From NCBI GenBank assembly GCA_000149265.1, contig CH003297.1, positions 120,796 to 184,795 on the forward strand: DNA of 64,000 nucleotides. Reading direction: 5' to 3'. Below are positions 49,901 through 60,600 of this stretch, piece by piece. Every line of letters begins with the position of its first letter. The first letter of the stretch is position 1. The notes below the pieces were generated by a model. That model made no database searches. It was given only the letters and a program-made list of their open reading frames with translations, and was not told the origin of the DNA. Position numbers and translations under genes: made by a program. This stretch comes from Ciona savignyi (lineage: Eukaryota; Chordata; Ascidiacea; Phlebobranchia; Cionidae).

Positions 49901-52900
49901 AATTGATTTGTTTATGCAGTATAAAGTTTTGCAAGGTGGGCGGTCCTTTTAACGACCGGGTGTCACTTGAACACATAACATCTAACACTAGCTTACAAGT
50001 AAGGACTTACAACTAAAGAATGCAACTACAGAATTCTAAATAAAAACGGTCGTAAATAGTAAATTCCACTATTTCATGAACTGTCGTTTAGTCGAATTGT
50101 TAACGCGACCGATACATATACAGAATTCCAAATAAAAAACGGTCTTTAAATCTTAATGGGCTCGAAACTAAGCTCAAAAAAATATATAATAAAAGAAAAA
50201 AATAATATACTTACAGTCGGAATTGCCTTCTTGGGGACGTAAAGAGACCTTTCCTTAGGCGGTGCAGATTCCACTGAAACAAGATTTGTCTCTGACTTTA
50301 TTTTGGCTACAATCTCATCCCGTTCTTTGCGGTAAGGCCCGAAATTTGGGAGATCCTGAAACGAAATGTGGTTGTTTAGCAAAACAAATGGCAGAATGTT
50401 GTTAAATGAAAGGCGGGGAACGGCGGTTCATCTTAACCCAATGGTTTAGTTTAGTTTTTGTTTAAAAATGGCAAGCGAATAAAATAACGACACGGGAACA
50501 GGAAATGACGGCAAAACGAACAATCGTTAAAACACGTCATCGAAAAAATATATAATTTATTAAATATAGCGGACGCGGCCGCCAAACCTAAGAACAATAT
50601 TGAGCAAATAAAATTTAATCAAAACCAAACGATATAAAGCCCTGAAGAAGAGTGTGCGGTAAAGCGCGACCAGTACTGGTTACTAATGTTTTTAAACTAA
50701 CAGCAGCCTACCAAAGGCTTAAATATTTTGCGGCAACCTAGAAAACCCAAAGCCCATTTTTATGATGTTATTGTACCAGACGAAAACGCAATCAGCGTTA
50801 AAAGACAAAATATTTACTACACCACACATTATTTTTATTGCGATTTTTATCAGCAATATAATATGTATTGGATTAAAAAGTATATTTTATCTTATCTTCA
50901 TCGGGCTTGGTTTCGAATCAAAAGTCACCCAGACCATTTTTGTGCAGAAAATACAGCGGCAGCGTTAACCATTCGGCCACACGACCATACACAAAGACCT
51001 TACTTTTGTACGGTCGTGTGGCCGAACGCGACCGATACACATACCGACTAGTATACAAAAAAAAGGTCCTAGTGACGAGCCCATCATGTGTTCGAAACTT
51101 AGATCATCAAAAAAACAGAACCTTACTTTTGTACGGTCGTGTAAACGAATGATTAACGCGGCCGATACACATACCGACTAGTATACCAAAACGGTCCAAG
51201 TAACAACCCATCATAAAATCGAAACTTGGATCATTAAAAAAAACTTACTTTTCCAATAATGTCTCTCAACTTAACAACGCTCTTCCCGAGTTGGTGACTT
51301 GGTGTGGGTTGACTCTGACCGTCCCAGGCTGTGGTCTCATCCAATGACTTCAGATACAACAGAGTCTTCAACCCACTTACGTAGTCGTCGATCAAAGTGA
51401 AATCTTGGTTCTGCACTGCACTGCACACCTGGATTAAATGTTATTTTTTATTTTTGGAACCAATATTAGTTTCGAACCCATGCAGGGCTCGAACGTCAGG
51501 CCATTATGTATAGAATTGGAATATGTCGTCACTTTTAAGTGTATTTAAGTAGGTATGTGTATTTTTAAGTGTATTTGACCGTTTAAGTGTTTTTCAGTAG
51601 GTATAAGAATTCGTCTTAAGAATTCTGCTACACAATCGTATTTCTGGACAAATTGTTGTTATAACCGAATAGTTAAGTCGGAAAGAACGCCCGGTAAACG
51701 AAAGGTTGTGGTATCCAAACCAGCCGTTCGCTGGTTTTTATATCATTAGACAAGGTTATTAGCAGTAGACATCGTTTGATACCAGTGGATTAGTGGGTTA
51801 AACTAAAATAGTAACATTGTATATTTTACATACAACATATTACTATTGTGTATTAATTTATTTATTGTTTAGTATTATTGCATGAACCCAATGGCATGAT
51901 GGGTTGTACTGGAAGAAACGTGTGAATCATATACACCAAACTGCAATAGCTCCAGTAACCCGATGGTGGGCGAAAGGTTATCTAACGATCGTCCGTGTGT
52001 TAACCCCCTTTGGTTTTCTCATATGTGGGTATAGACAGAATATTCTATCTTAAAGTTTTATTTTTCCGCGAAAGAGATCGCGTTTAGGCCATAACAGCAT
52101 TTGCCTTATAAAGAAATAATTTCAATGTTCAGAACCTCCCAAGCGTTTTTGCCTCACGTTTATTGGCGGCGAAGATGGATAGTGAGATGGAGAATAAATA
52201 GCTCAAATACCTGCAGCACTGAAGCTCCGGCGTGCAAGTACTGAAGACCGGCGTCTGCAGAGTCGATTCCCCCGGTTGCGAGGACTGGAAACCCGGGGAG
52301 CGCTCTTCCTATCGCCGATACCGCTCTCAACGCTATAGGCCGGATGGCGTTGCCTGTAAAACAAATAGGTGAAAAGGTGTACGGTCGTGTGGCCGAATGG
52401 TTAACGCGACCGATACATATACCGACTCTTTTACAAAAAAATGGTCCAAGTGACAAGCCCATAATGGGTACGAAACTTGGCTCGGTGAAAAAAAAATAAA
52501 ATAAAAAATAAAAGGTGAAAAGGGGTCGTGTGGCCGAATGGTTAACGCGACCGATACATATATCGACTTAAATACAATTAAACGGTCTAAGTAACGTGCC
52601 CATCATGAATTCAAAACTACGCTTGTTAAAAAAGGAAAAGAAAATAGAAGGTAAAATATAGTTGTGTGGTGCTATAAAAACGCTCTAATGAAACAGACCA
52701 TAATTTGTTCGAAACTCGGCCAGGTAAGAAAATAGAGGGTGGCATTTGAAATCGCATATGAGAAATCCCATAAATCTTCTATATAATATCATTAAATTCT
52801 ACACAACAGTATAGAGCAATGTTATATCGGTCAGAACCAAGCGATTCATTTAATCGGAAAAAAGTGTTGACTGCTAGCGGAAAGGTTATTGGATCATAAC

Positions 52901-55900
52901 CAGACTGGTCGGTTGTGTCCTTGACCAAGACATTTAGCGGACATCACTTAGAGCCAGTGGAATAAAAGATTGTGTTGTATAAAGCGAAGCGTGTTAACCA
53001 CGTACAACACATTGAAATAGCACCAGTCACCCAAAGGTATTTACAAGGTTATTTGATTACCTGCGTGAGAAAGATGGTTAGGTTTTCAATAAGCTTTCTT
53101 TATTTTTTTGGCGCTCTCGATTTAATAAATAAAAGGGGGTAAAACAAGGAAAATATACGTAAAAATCTATGTTGCAATATCGCACAGTAGTCTATACCAT
53201 GGATAAATGTCAAGTTCTATATTTAGGCGGCTATATCTTTGCTTTCTCGAGCGTATAGCAAAAAGCCGCAATCTCAAGCTGTGGCCTCCTACGTAAATTC
53301 AGTCGCTTTGTCCGTTTTTTTTTCGAGCTCATAAAATCGTGGGGATGGGCGGGTGTGTTTACGGGTGGGATTCGTGTGGATTATTCTAAACGTCGTTTCG
53401 AGCAGGAAATTCATAAAAACCCGAGTTCGTGGTTTGTACCAAGATAACTGGGATGTTATGTGCGTGAGGGAGTGAATAAAAATGCGACTGGGGAGGAAAC
53501 ACGAAATGGAGGGAAAACTAAAATTGCGCATTAAACTTTGGAAACTAATTGTCCCAACACTAATGTGAATCCAAGAAATAACCCCAAGTCTACTCCTAAT
53601 ACTAGCCTGACCGTCTAATCTTTATTTTAGTGTTCAGTTTTCCTTCTACCCTCATTCCCTCTTTTGACGGAAAATAAATTATGATAACTGATTTTAACCC
53701 TTTCACAAACACTGATCTGAATCGCAGAAACTCTAACCATAGCACTATAGACAAAAGTCCCTAATTACACGTCCAACCATTTAGTTTGGTGTGGGTTAAT
53801 GCTTTGCCCTTCAGCTGAAGGGTTATAGGTTCGAAACTGGTCGCTAGCTAGTCGGATTTGTTATTAGGTAATGCACTTAATGCACTTAACAAACAACTAA
53901 CTAACTTTAGTGGAATGATGGGTTATACTAAAACTGCAGAAACGGCTGAGTTATACACAACACACTGGAATAGCTCTGGTAACTTGACGGTGGGCGCGAG
54001 GTAATCTCTCGATTGGCCGTGTGATAATTTGCGTTTTCCCCTCGCGATTTCCACTTCACGAGGATAAACAAAATCTTCTCCCCATTATTACAGTGTACAC
54101 GACCTTCAGCACTTTTTATTCCCTGGTTTTCGCTTTAACATGGAAACGAACGTCTGCGGGCAGCCAAGTACAAAGCTCTCACCTGACACGCCTCCATATG
54201 TCGTCTTGCGCTCCTTCCCAATGGCGGGCCAAGCATCAGAGTTGCCACGTAAGCCCATCAGACCAGATACAGTGTTTGTAGCAGTGACCCCGTCCGCCCC
54301 GCCTGCGAAAAGCAAGTTACTTAATCGAAATATGATATGATAATCATGTTTATTTTCGTTAATGGGATAACCAAGGGGGTTAACACACGGGTAATCGTCA
54401 GATCACCTCACGACCATCGTCGGGTCACTGGAGCTATTGCAATGTGTTGTGTATGATAGACACGTTCTTTCAATATGGTCAGGCAATGTCCGTAAAGTGC
54501 CTTTGCCTAAGGACACAACCGACTAGCTAGCGACCAGTTTCGCACCTGCAACTATCAATTGAAAGGCGAAGCACTAAACTGCCAGACTAAGCGGACTAAA
54601 TTCTTGTTCAACATGTGCTTTGCCTGTGTTTCGTGCTTATCTTTGCTAACCCGCAAATGGATTGCTCATTGTTAACGAACTGAATATAAAAAAGGCCCTT
54701 ATACTCAAACACAAAAACAACAAAGTAAGAATTTCTCCTTAAATTTGTTGGAATATGATGGGATAGCCATTTTTATCTTTGGGATAAAGGCGTTAAAACA
54801 TGGGTAATCTTCAAATTTTTAAATATATTGCACAATTCATATGTAATTGAATGAAAGTTTTTGTTCAAACAGATACCTTACCAATTTCTATATACAAGAC
54901 GGTCTTACTGACGAGCCGAGCATGGGTTCAAAACTCAGCCCGGTTAAAAAAACAAAAAAGAGCTAGGATTATCGTATGACCGAATGATTAACGCGACGGA
55001 TTCATATACCGAATCCTATACAAAAACGGTCTTATTGACAGGTCCATTATAGGTTCGAAACTTAGCCCGGTTAAAACAAAATAAAAAAAATAAGGAGATA
55101 GTATTGTCGTATGGCTGAATGGTTAACGCGACCGATGCATATACCGACTCCTTTACAAAAACGGTGGTAGTGACGGGATTATGATGTGTTCGAACTTAGC
55201 CCGGTTAAAAAGTGAAAAAATAATACAAAAGAAGATAATTCCCACCTTCCTTTGCAGCTGTAGCGATGCTAACAATGTTGGTCACGTTCGGTGTCAACTT
55301 GGCGAAGAATGGTATTTTCACTGCAGCTCGTACCCACTTGCATATATTGAACACAAGGTCTGGGTTTTGCCCACACGCTAGCCCCATCCCCCTTTCACCC
55401 ATCCCGTGGGGGCAGGAGAGGTTCAGCTCCAGTGCGTCGGCCCCAGCCGCCTATAAGGGTGGGTGTATAAATATACGTAATTACGTGACGTAAGATCCGC
55501 CCATAGGGGATGAGTGTATGAAGCCAGTGGAATAAAAGATTGTGTTGTATAAAGCGGGGCGTGTTAACCACCTACGACACATTAAAATAGCAGCAGTCAC
55601 CCAAAGGTATTCGTCATATAATATGACCGACTAACATACGTAATTACGTAACGTAATATTTTATAATTAGAAGATCTTTTCAGTGAAGTCTTGCTTTGAG
55701 ATGTATAAATATATCAACGTCATATTTTACAATTAGGAGATCTAATTAAAAGTCTGGCTTTGCAATATCCCTAGGAGGTTGTTTAACAATAACGAAATTA
55801 TCATATGGTTTATAGACAACTGAATTTTCAATACAAACAGCCAAGCAATACCGTTATGTATAACGTGCTTGCCCCTATACAATGAATATACTCTAACACT

Positions 55901-58900
55901 TCTATATAGAGGCGTTACTCCCTATTTAGGGTCATGTGTGTTTTTTTGTATTTTATTTGTTATCAGTTCACACGTTGACAGCCTTAGTGGAACAGACGAC
56001 CATAACATAATGTCGGCTGTTCTTTTTGAATACTGAATGTTTTAGGGTAAATAAATACAAAAAAATCGTTGTTAAAACGTTTCTGCATCCATCGAAATAG
56101 TTTGACTGTAAAGATATTGCTATTCTACATGTACATTGTTACGACATAACTGTGTTTATTGTACATAGGCATTGTTACGACATAACTGTATTTATTATAC
56201 ATATACTTTACATTGTTATAATATAACTGTGTCTGTATTTATTATACATATTCATTGTTATGATATAACTGTATTTATTCTACATTTACATTGTTACGAC
56301 ATAACTGTATTAATTATACGTATAAACTGTTAAGAGTTACACTTGACTGTAGAGATATTATTGTATTCAATTCACATATACAGGGTTTTTTACTCTGCTG
56401 GAAACTTATCGATGGGTTTTATGAACGACCCATGTTTAAATTGCGTTTACCAAAGCTAAGTTTACCAAAGCTGAGTTTACCAAAGCTGAGTTTACCAAAG
56501 CTTAGTTTACCAAAGCTGAGTTTGTTGGACGTGTTGTTGGAGAAACTTACCTCCGACATCTTGGCTAGGTTTGTCCAATCAGATTCGTCGAACGCGCACA
56601 TGATACTCGCGATGAGAATCTAAAAATGGCGGGAAATGTGAGTCGGTGAGATAGGGGGTTATGGTGGGGAAATTAAAAGAAGAAAGGGAGAACCACTGGA
56701 CAGTAAAATGAAGATTAGGGTGTTAGTTTTCTTTTGAGAAATTTAAAACGACCAAATTTAGCCCATTCTTCTATCAAAGAAATGCATATTTAAAATGGAA
56801 ACTGCACACTAAAATAAAGATTAGGGCTATAATGTTAGTGTATTAAGTTTGGGGGTTGGGATTAGTGTTTACGGCAGGGTTAAATTCAGTTTTCATAGTT
56901 TTAGTGAGCAGTTTCCCTCCTTTAGGATTGCCCAAGCCCATCCCCACTGTGGTGCAGAAGTTAAGAATAGTTTTAGCACACATCCCCTATCCTATTAGTG
57001 TTACCCTTCTTTCAGTGTTGCCCAATAATTTTCGCAGCTTACTTAACCTTCGTTTGCCAGCCGAGATCGTCAAATGCGCATGCGCGGATCTTGCCTTTAT
57101 TTTACAGCATTCAGTCACAATGTACAGCACTTGAAGCTGTAAAAGTGCAGGCGAACCCACGCACGCAAGTATGACCAACATCTTACCATCTTACAACAAA
57201 CAGGCAATAAATAAGCCACTTTCAATGGCTCCATTGAATTTCAACTAATGAACTTTTAATACCAATAACATTTAAGGGTAAAATATACCTAACCAAAGAA
57301 TCCCAAAGAAATCTATTCAGTTACTAACTATAAAGTTCTGTAAGCCGTGTTAATAGGCCTACCAATCCGACGCACTACCTTATGCTGTTTTAACTGAGTA
57401 CGTTTCGAACCAGCCATGGGATCGTCATTAAAACCGTTTTAAATACAGAAAGAGGAATAGGAATCGGTTTTAACCATTCGGCCATATGACATCTCGGTAG
57501 CATTGGCTGTGTTATCAGGTTGAGGTTATTATGAGCTTGTCAATTAGAAAAATAGATGGGCCTTTGAAAAGATGGCCTAATCCATTTGACCACACCATTG
57601 TAGCTCACGGTTGGGTGGCCGAACGGTTAACGCAACAAATTCGCAACTTTTACATAAAAAGTGGTTTCAGAGATAAAACAAACATGGGTTCACACCTTAG
57701 CCATTAAAAAAATATGTAGTGCTACCGTTTGTGGTCGCATGGCCGTATGGTTAGAGCAACCGACTAACATACCTAATTCTGTAAGAAAAACGGTGTGACG
57801 ACCCCATAAAAAATCAAAACTTATATAAAAAATTTGTTTTGTTAAACGCGTTTAAAATGCTAAATTTTTGGGGGGTAAAATTTGTATTTCAGAATATTTC
57901 TCGCTAAAGTTTGCAGCATCAAAAACTTAAATAAGAAAAACAACATTAATCATCTGAATGGTGATAGCGCCCGGTAGCGACAAGCCTTTGTTCATCAGCA
58001 TACATGAAATACAGGGAGCCACATGTTGCTGTTGGGCAAAGACTTTCCGCGTAACCACGGGCAGAGAATTCAACCTAACCTGCCTTCCTAGGGTCCGGGC
58101 ATATGGGAACTGCTGGCCAACCAATCTAACTTGACTGACACACAACCAAAATTAAAGAAACGCCTGAATTATACACAACACACTACAATAGCGCCGGTGA
58201 CCCAACGGTGGGCCCGAGGTGATCTGACGCATGTGTGTTAACACTCCTTACGTATTTATGGGAATAATCATAAATATCCTTTGACATCCTGTCCTAAAAC
58301 GCGGTTTCTTATTTTTAACATGGTTAGAAAACTTTAGTTCGAGTGGCAGAGTTAAAAAACAAGCGCCAAAATCGTTAAGCACTGCTGGAAAGTCCATAAT
58401 TAACACAATAGTATATCGGGTTACACTCGCCTGTTTGGGAAAGTCCCGTTTCAACTCTGTCACGCTCCGGCACCAGTAGGTACATGTTTTCTCACTGATC
58501 AATTCAATGTTAAGGAACGATCCTTGGCCCGGTCCGAATAGGTGGCCCGACGTTGTACCGCGTACAATACGTGGTGACACGTTAGTCACAATGTCCTGGG
58601 ATTGGAATTATGTAACCGAATTAATCGCAAAACGCTTTTATGCGTAAAAACGGACAAAAACTGTACGACACAAGTTTCTTATATGGACTAGTAAAAACTA
58701 TAACACATTTTTTTAGCGATTCAAGTTTCGAACTCATGATGGGCTCGTCACCAGGACCGTTATTTTTTTTTATAAGAGTCGGTATATGTATCGGTCGCGT
58801 TAACCATTTGGTCACACGACCGTAAAGAAACTATAGAGATTATCTTTATTTACACAGCTAAACAGCAGTGGTCCGCAAGCTTTTTTTACTCCAGGCATAT

Positions 58901-60400
58901 TTAGAAACTTACTAAATTTGACGGCACTTTGCAGTCAAAATTGTACAATGAGAGGTCTTCTGACAAGCTATATTTATTAATTATTATATAACCGAAGTGC
59001 CTGAGAGTCGCAATTTTCAAATTTACAAAAACTAATATAGTTTTAAAGTATTTTATGTGTAAAAATGCTATTATTTCCCTGTGGAAAATCTAGCATTGTC
59101 TTGCGGCACAGTAGTGTCTCGCAGCACTCTGGTTGCAGAGCACTGTTATAAATCAAACAACAACTAAGAAAGAACAGTCCTGGTACAATAAAATTGCATA
59201 TTAATACTAAATTTAGGCAAAATTTGTTAATTATCAAAAACATCGTTTTTATTCTACCTTTTCCAACGAGTAAGTTTTGGTGAGAGCGAAACCCCAACCC
59301 GCCTCGAAAGCGCGTCTTATCATAGCCGAAGTTGTGGTGGGCGGCGCGCTGGCAAGTCCGAACGGGTTCGGAAACTTGAGACCGCAGACCTCTATGCTCA
59401 CGTCCACCGCATCAATCGGTGTGAAGAACTTGGGCAGAGCAGGTTCGGCGGATATTTCGCGCTTTCCTAAACTCTGTGAAAAGAAGGGATTGAGAGGCGA
59501 CGTTTGACCAAGTGCGATCTCCTATTGTAAAGCGTGGGAATCATACTGGTATAAAGGCATGTACTTCCGTATATTTACTGATATATTTAAACGATAAAAT
59601 TTGACATTCCCACAGCTGGCGTTGGAACACCAAACAACATCAATAAAAACACCAAATAATACCAGTAAAAAAATGGTCAAAATCGAAAAGGTGGTAATCA
59701 TTTCTGACTCAGATTTTATTTAAAAGCAACCAAAATTTAATTAAAAAGCAAGATACTAAGATGCTTATTGTAGACAATATTGAATATATTTTAGTACATA
59801 CTGGCCCATAAGTAGTTACTTCTCGTATTTTGCCGGCTTAAATATACCAATATATTTTTAAAAAATATATGTAATATATATGTAACTAATATATGTAACT
59901 TTGTAATACAAAACTGTAAATCTAGTGCGTGAAACTTAAAATCACCACAGCAACATTAAAAGTAGAGATATCATGTATTGGATTTACAGTTTTGGGTTAC
60001 AAAGTGTGATTAAAGACACAATAATCTGTACAATAACATTGGTTCTAGTGTAAGGTAGGATTTGCGGGATAATTACTGTAAAATTGGCTAAACGTGGCCT
60101 GGTAAGAAAACATGAATATTGTTAGATAAAAATATGAACAAAAACGGCAATGAACTGAAACTTTAACCCGAGTGGCGAGAAAACATGGTTATTAAGTATC
60201 GCAACACGAACATACCTGTAGGTACCGGTGCATGAACCATGATGCAGTTTTCCCGTCGTTAACCGACTCAACTGTGGTGTTGGCAACCCCCGCCACATCG
60301 CCCCCGAAGAACACCCAATCCTCGCTTGAACCCCCGGTCGCTGGGTCAACTTCGGGGAATCCCCATTTGTTAAACTTCACGGGCGAGAGGGCGCTCTTCA
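46991..60400 (-). CDS. DPYD: Dihydropyrimidine dehydrogenase, C-terminal 579 residues
   Basis: Eleven exons in phase: 60216-60400, 59258-59473, 58431-58595, 56551-56619, 55246-55450, 54183-54302, 52211-52353, 51249-51428, 50215-50355, 47952-48060, 46991-47199. The enzyme reduces uracil and thymine with NADPH, the first step of pyrimidine breakdown in the cytosol. Seen: the end of the second nucleotide-binding region ([19 protein letters not shown]); the FMN/substrate barrel ([28 protein letters not shown] with the catalytic cysteine, [23 protein letters not shown]); and the C-terminal 4Fe-4S pair C-I-N-C-G-K-C and [12 protein letters not shown]. The match to vertebrate DPYD is close. The N-terminal ~440 residues are not in 60401-64000 and must lie beyond the window. 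The intron after exon 58431-58595 begins GC, not GT. Confidence 0.95.
47348..47635 (+). repeat. tRNA-derived SINE, near full length
   Basis: CCGGTTAGTCTGGCGGTTTAT head, GGTTCGAAGCTGGTCGCTAG, full body, GAATATATCCTACCCTAC tail. It lies in the last DPYD intron. Confidence 0.86.
47745..47948 (+). repeat. tRNA-derived SINE abutting a DPYD splice donor
   Basis: From TGTCCTGTAGTTGTGTCCTT to the tail AACATGAATATTCCAACCCA. The tail runs into the minus-strand donor of exon 47952-48060, so the first intronic bases after GT appear to be SINE sequence. Confidence 0.8.
49370..49870. repeat. AT-rich minisatellite, about 11 units
   Basis: Unit of about 40-48 bp: AAAGTATGAAAAAATCCCTA followed by AATCTAAATAAATTGTAT, with variants. 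Units drift in length. Confidence 0.85.
50087..50185 (+). repeat. Short tRNA-like retroposon, copy
   Basis: GTCGAATTGTTAACGCGACCGATACATATA, then AAACGGTCTTTAAATC and GGGCTCGAAACTAAGCTCAA. See the copy at 52380 for the family consensus. Diverged at the head. Confidence 0.65.
50460..50690 (-). repeat. Dispersed repeat with NotI site, copy 3
   Basis: AAAATGGCAAGCGAATAAAA, CAATCGTTAAAACACGTCAT, ATAGCGGACGCGGCCGCCAA and AGAGTGTGCGGTAAAGCGCG follow the order of copy 1 in reverse. It lies in a DPYD intron. Confidence 0.74.
50890..50996 (-). repeat. Short tRNA-like retroposon, inverted copy
   Basis: GTTTCGAATCAAAAGTCACC at the left (reversed B box) and CGTTAACCATTCGGCCACACGACC at the right (reversed A box). 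It sits head to head with the copy at 51013. Confidence 0.75.
51013..51117 (+). repeat. Short tRNA-like retroposon
   Basis: ACGGTCGTGTGGCCGAACGC head with a small deletion, CCGATACACATACCGACTAG, GTGTTCGAAACTTAGATCAT, A-rich tail. Confidence 0.8.
51133..51246 (+). repeat. Short tRNA-like retroposon next to a DPYD exon
   Basis: GTACGGTCGTGTAAACGAAT head, CCGATACACATACCGACTAG, AAAATCGAAACTTGGATCAT, then a poly(A) tail that ends at the splice donor of exon 51249-51428. Confidence 0.8.
51880..52050 (+). repeat. tRNA-derived SINE, 3' part
   Basis: GCATGAACCCAATGGCATGA through CCCGATGGTGGGCGAAAGGT to a degraded tail (GAATATTCTATCTTA). Confidence 0.78.
52380..52500 (+). repeat. Short tRNA-like retroposon, good copy
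   Basis: ACGGTCGTGTGGCCGAATGG, TTAACGCGACCGATACATAT, ACCGACTCTTTTACAAAAAA, GGTCCAAGTGACAAGCCCAT, GGGTACGAAACTTGGCTCGG, then an A-rich tail. About 105 bp without the tail. A-box (TGGCCGAATGG) and B-box (GGGTACGAAAC) spacing resembles a long-variable-arm tRNA (Leu/Ser type). Confidence 0.82.
52525..52640 (+). repeat. Short tRNA-like retroposon
   Basis: GGTCGTGTGGCCGAATGGTT head directly after the A-rich tail of the previous copy, then CGACCGATACATATATCGAC, AACGGTCTAAGTAACGTGCC and an A-rich tail. Confidence 0.8.
52890..53060 (+). repeat. Diverged SINE subfamily member
   Basis: CGGTTGTGTCCTTGACCAAG, GAGCCAGTGGAATAAAAGAT, GTGTTGTATAAAGCGAAGCG, CAGTCACCCAAAGGTATT. The same variant is found at 55520-55620, so the two share a source distinct from the main SINE family. 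Confidence 0.6.
53780..54075 (+). repeat. tRNA-derived SINE, diverged full length
   Basis: CAACCATTTAGTTTGGTGTG head, GGTTCGAAACTGGTCGCTAG, a small duplication of AATGCACTT, body, and a degraded tail. Confidence 0.78.
54330..54600 (-). repeat. tRNA-derived SINE next to a DPYD acceptor
   Basis: The reversed tail (GATATGATAATCATGTTTAT) begins about 30 bases upstream of the acceptor of exon 54183-54302. Body and head (CGACTAGCTAGCGACCAGTT) follow, with a gap in the middle. Confidence 0.82.
54965..55075 (+). repeat. Short tRNA-like retroposon
   Basis: GATTATCGTATGACCGAATG, ATTAACGCGACGGATTCATA, TAGGTTCGAAACTTAGCCCG, A-rich tail. The preceding bases 54885-54960 look like the 3' half of another copy. 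Confidence 0.75.
55103..55215 (+). repeat. Short tRNA-like retroposon
   Basis: TATTGTCGTATGGCTGAATG, GTTAACGCGACCGATGCATA, GTGTTCGAACTTAGCCCGGT. It ends about 30 bases before DPYD exon 55246. Confidence 0.78.
55516..55620 (+). repeat. Diverged SINE subfamily fragment
   Basis: AAGCCAGTGGAATAAAAGAT through CACCCAAAGGTATTCGTC matches 52950-53045. Confidence 0.65.
56115..56335. repeat. 40-bp tandem repeat, about 5 units
   Basis: Unit ACATTGTTACGACATAACTG followed by TATTTATTATACATAT. It lies in the intron between DPYD exons 55246 and 56551. Confidence 0.85.
56446..56520. repeat. 15-bp tandem repeat, 5 units, at a DPYD donor
   Basis: TTTACCAAAGCTGAG repeated five times (first and fourth with one substitution). 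On the minus strand, the direction of DPYD, each unit reads CTTTGGTAAAC, resembling a 5' splice site, and the array begins about 30 bases after the true donor at 56550. Confidence 0.92.
56640..56920. repeat. Purine-rich repeat family, copy 2
   Basis: GGGGAAATTAAAAGAAGAAA, AAAATGAAGATTAGGGTGTT and TTTTAGTGAGCAGTTTCCCT follow the order seen at 26990-27240. Internal duplication of the AATAAAGATTAGGG block. Confidence 0.45.
57400..57495 (-). repeat. Short tRNA-like retroposon, inverted copy
   Basis: GTTTCGAACCAGCCATGGGA at the left and TTTTAACCATTCGGCCATATGAC (57472-57492) at the right. Confidence 0.68.
57604..57715 (+). repeat. Short tRNA-like retroposon, diverged
   Basis: CACGGTTGGGTGGCCGAACG, GTTAACGCAACAAATTCGCA, CATGGGTTCACACCTTAGCC, then poly(A). 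Confidence 0.7.
57733..57825 (+). repeat. Short tRNA-like retroposon, diverged
   Basis: GGTCGCATGGCCGTATGGTT, AGAGCAACCGACTAACATAC, GTGTGACGACCCCATAAAAA. Confidence 0.66.
58148..58285 (+). repeat. tRNA-derived SINE, 3' part
   Basis: AATTAAAGAAACGCCTGAAT through CAACGGTGGGCCCGAGGTGA to AATATCCTTTGACATCCTG. Confidence 0.75.
58700..58826 (-). repeat. Short tRNA-like retroposon, inverted copy
   Basis: GTTTCGAACTCATGATGGGC at the left, CGGTATATGTATCGGTCGCG and TTAACCATTTGGTCACACGA at the right. T-rich left end is the reversed poly(A) tail. Confidence 0.78.
58866..59145. mobile_element. Possible hAT-like MITE, diverged
   Basis: CAGTGGTCCGCAAGC at the left and GTTGCAGAGCACTG at the right can be read as decayed hAT inverted repeats, and CGGCACTTTGCAGT / TTGCGGCACAGTAG blocks recur. 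No target duplication is visible. Confidence 0.35.
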
Positions 60401-60407
60401 CTGGGAT

Positions 60408-60600
60408 TGGATAGGATGTTAATGTTTATCCTTGTAAAAAATCAAGGGGGATAAAACACATGCAATCGCCAGATCACCTCGCTCCCACCGTCGGGTTATC
60501 GGAGCTATTGTATAGTGTGAGATATTCTTTCAAATTTGGTACAACCTATTATCCCACTGGGTTTAGGCAAGAGCGACGTAATAACCCACCAGACTAATCA
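60408..60600 (-). repeat. tRNA-derived SINE abutting a DPYD acceptor
   Basis: The reversed tail (GGATAGGATGTTAATGTTTA) begins 8 bases from exon 60216-60400. In the direction of the gene the SINE tail CATCCTATCC leads straight into AATCCCAG, the acceptor. Confidence 0.8.

Larger units (their letters stand above)
48061..50214. other. DPYD intron with minisatellite
   Basis: Holds the 49370-49870 array and one tRNA-like short repeat copy near 50087. Otherwise AT-rich sequence without recognised features. Confidence 0.45.

Noticed and set aside
57927-58145. 72-codon minus-strand open frame in a DPYD intron
   Set aside because: It does not fit the DPYD protein between the flanking exons, which join directly in phase.
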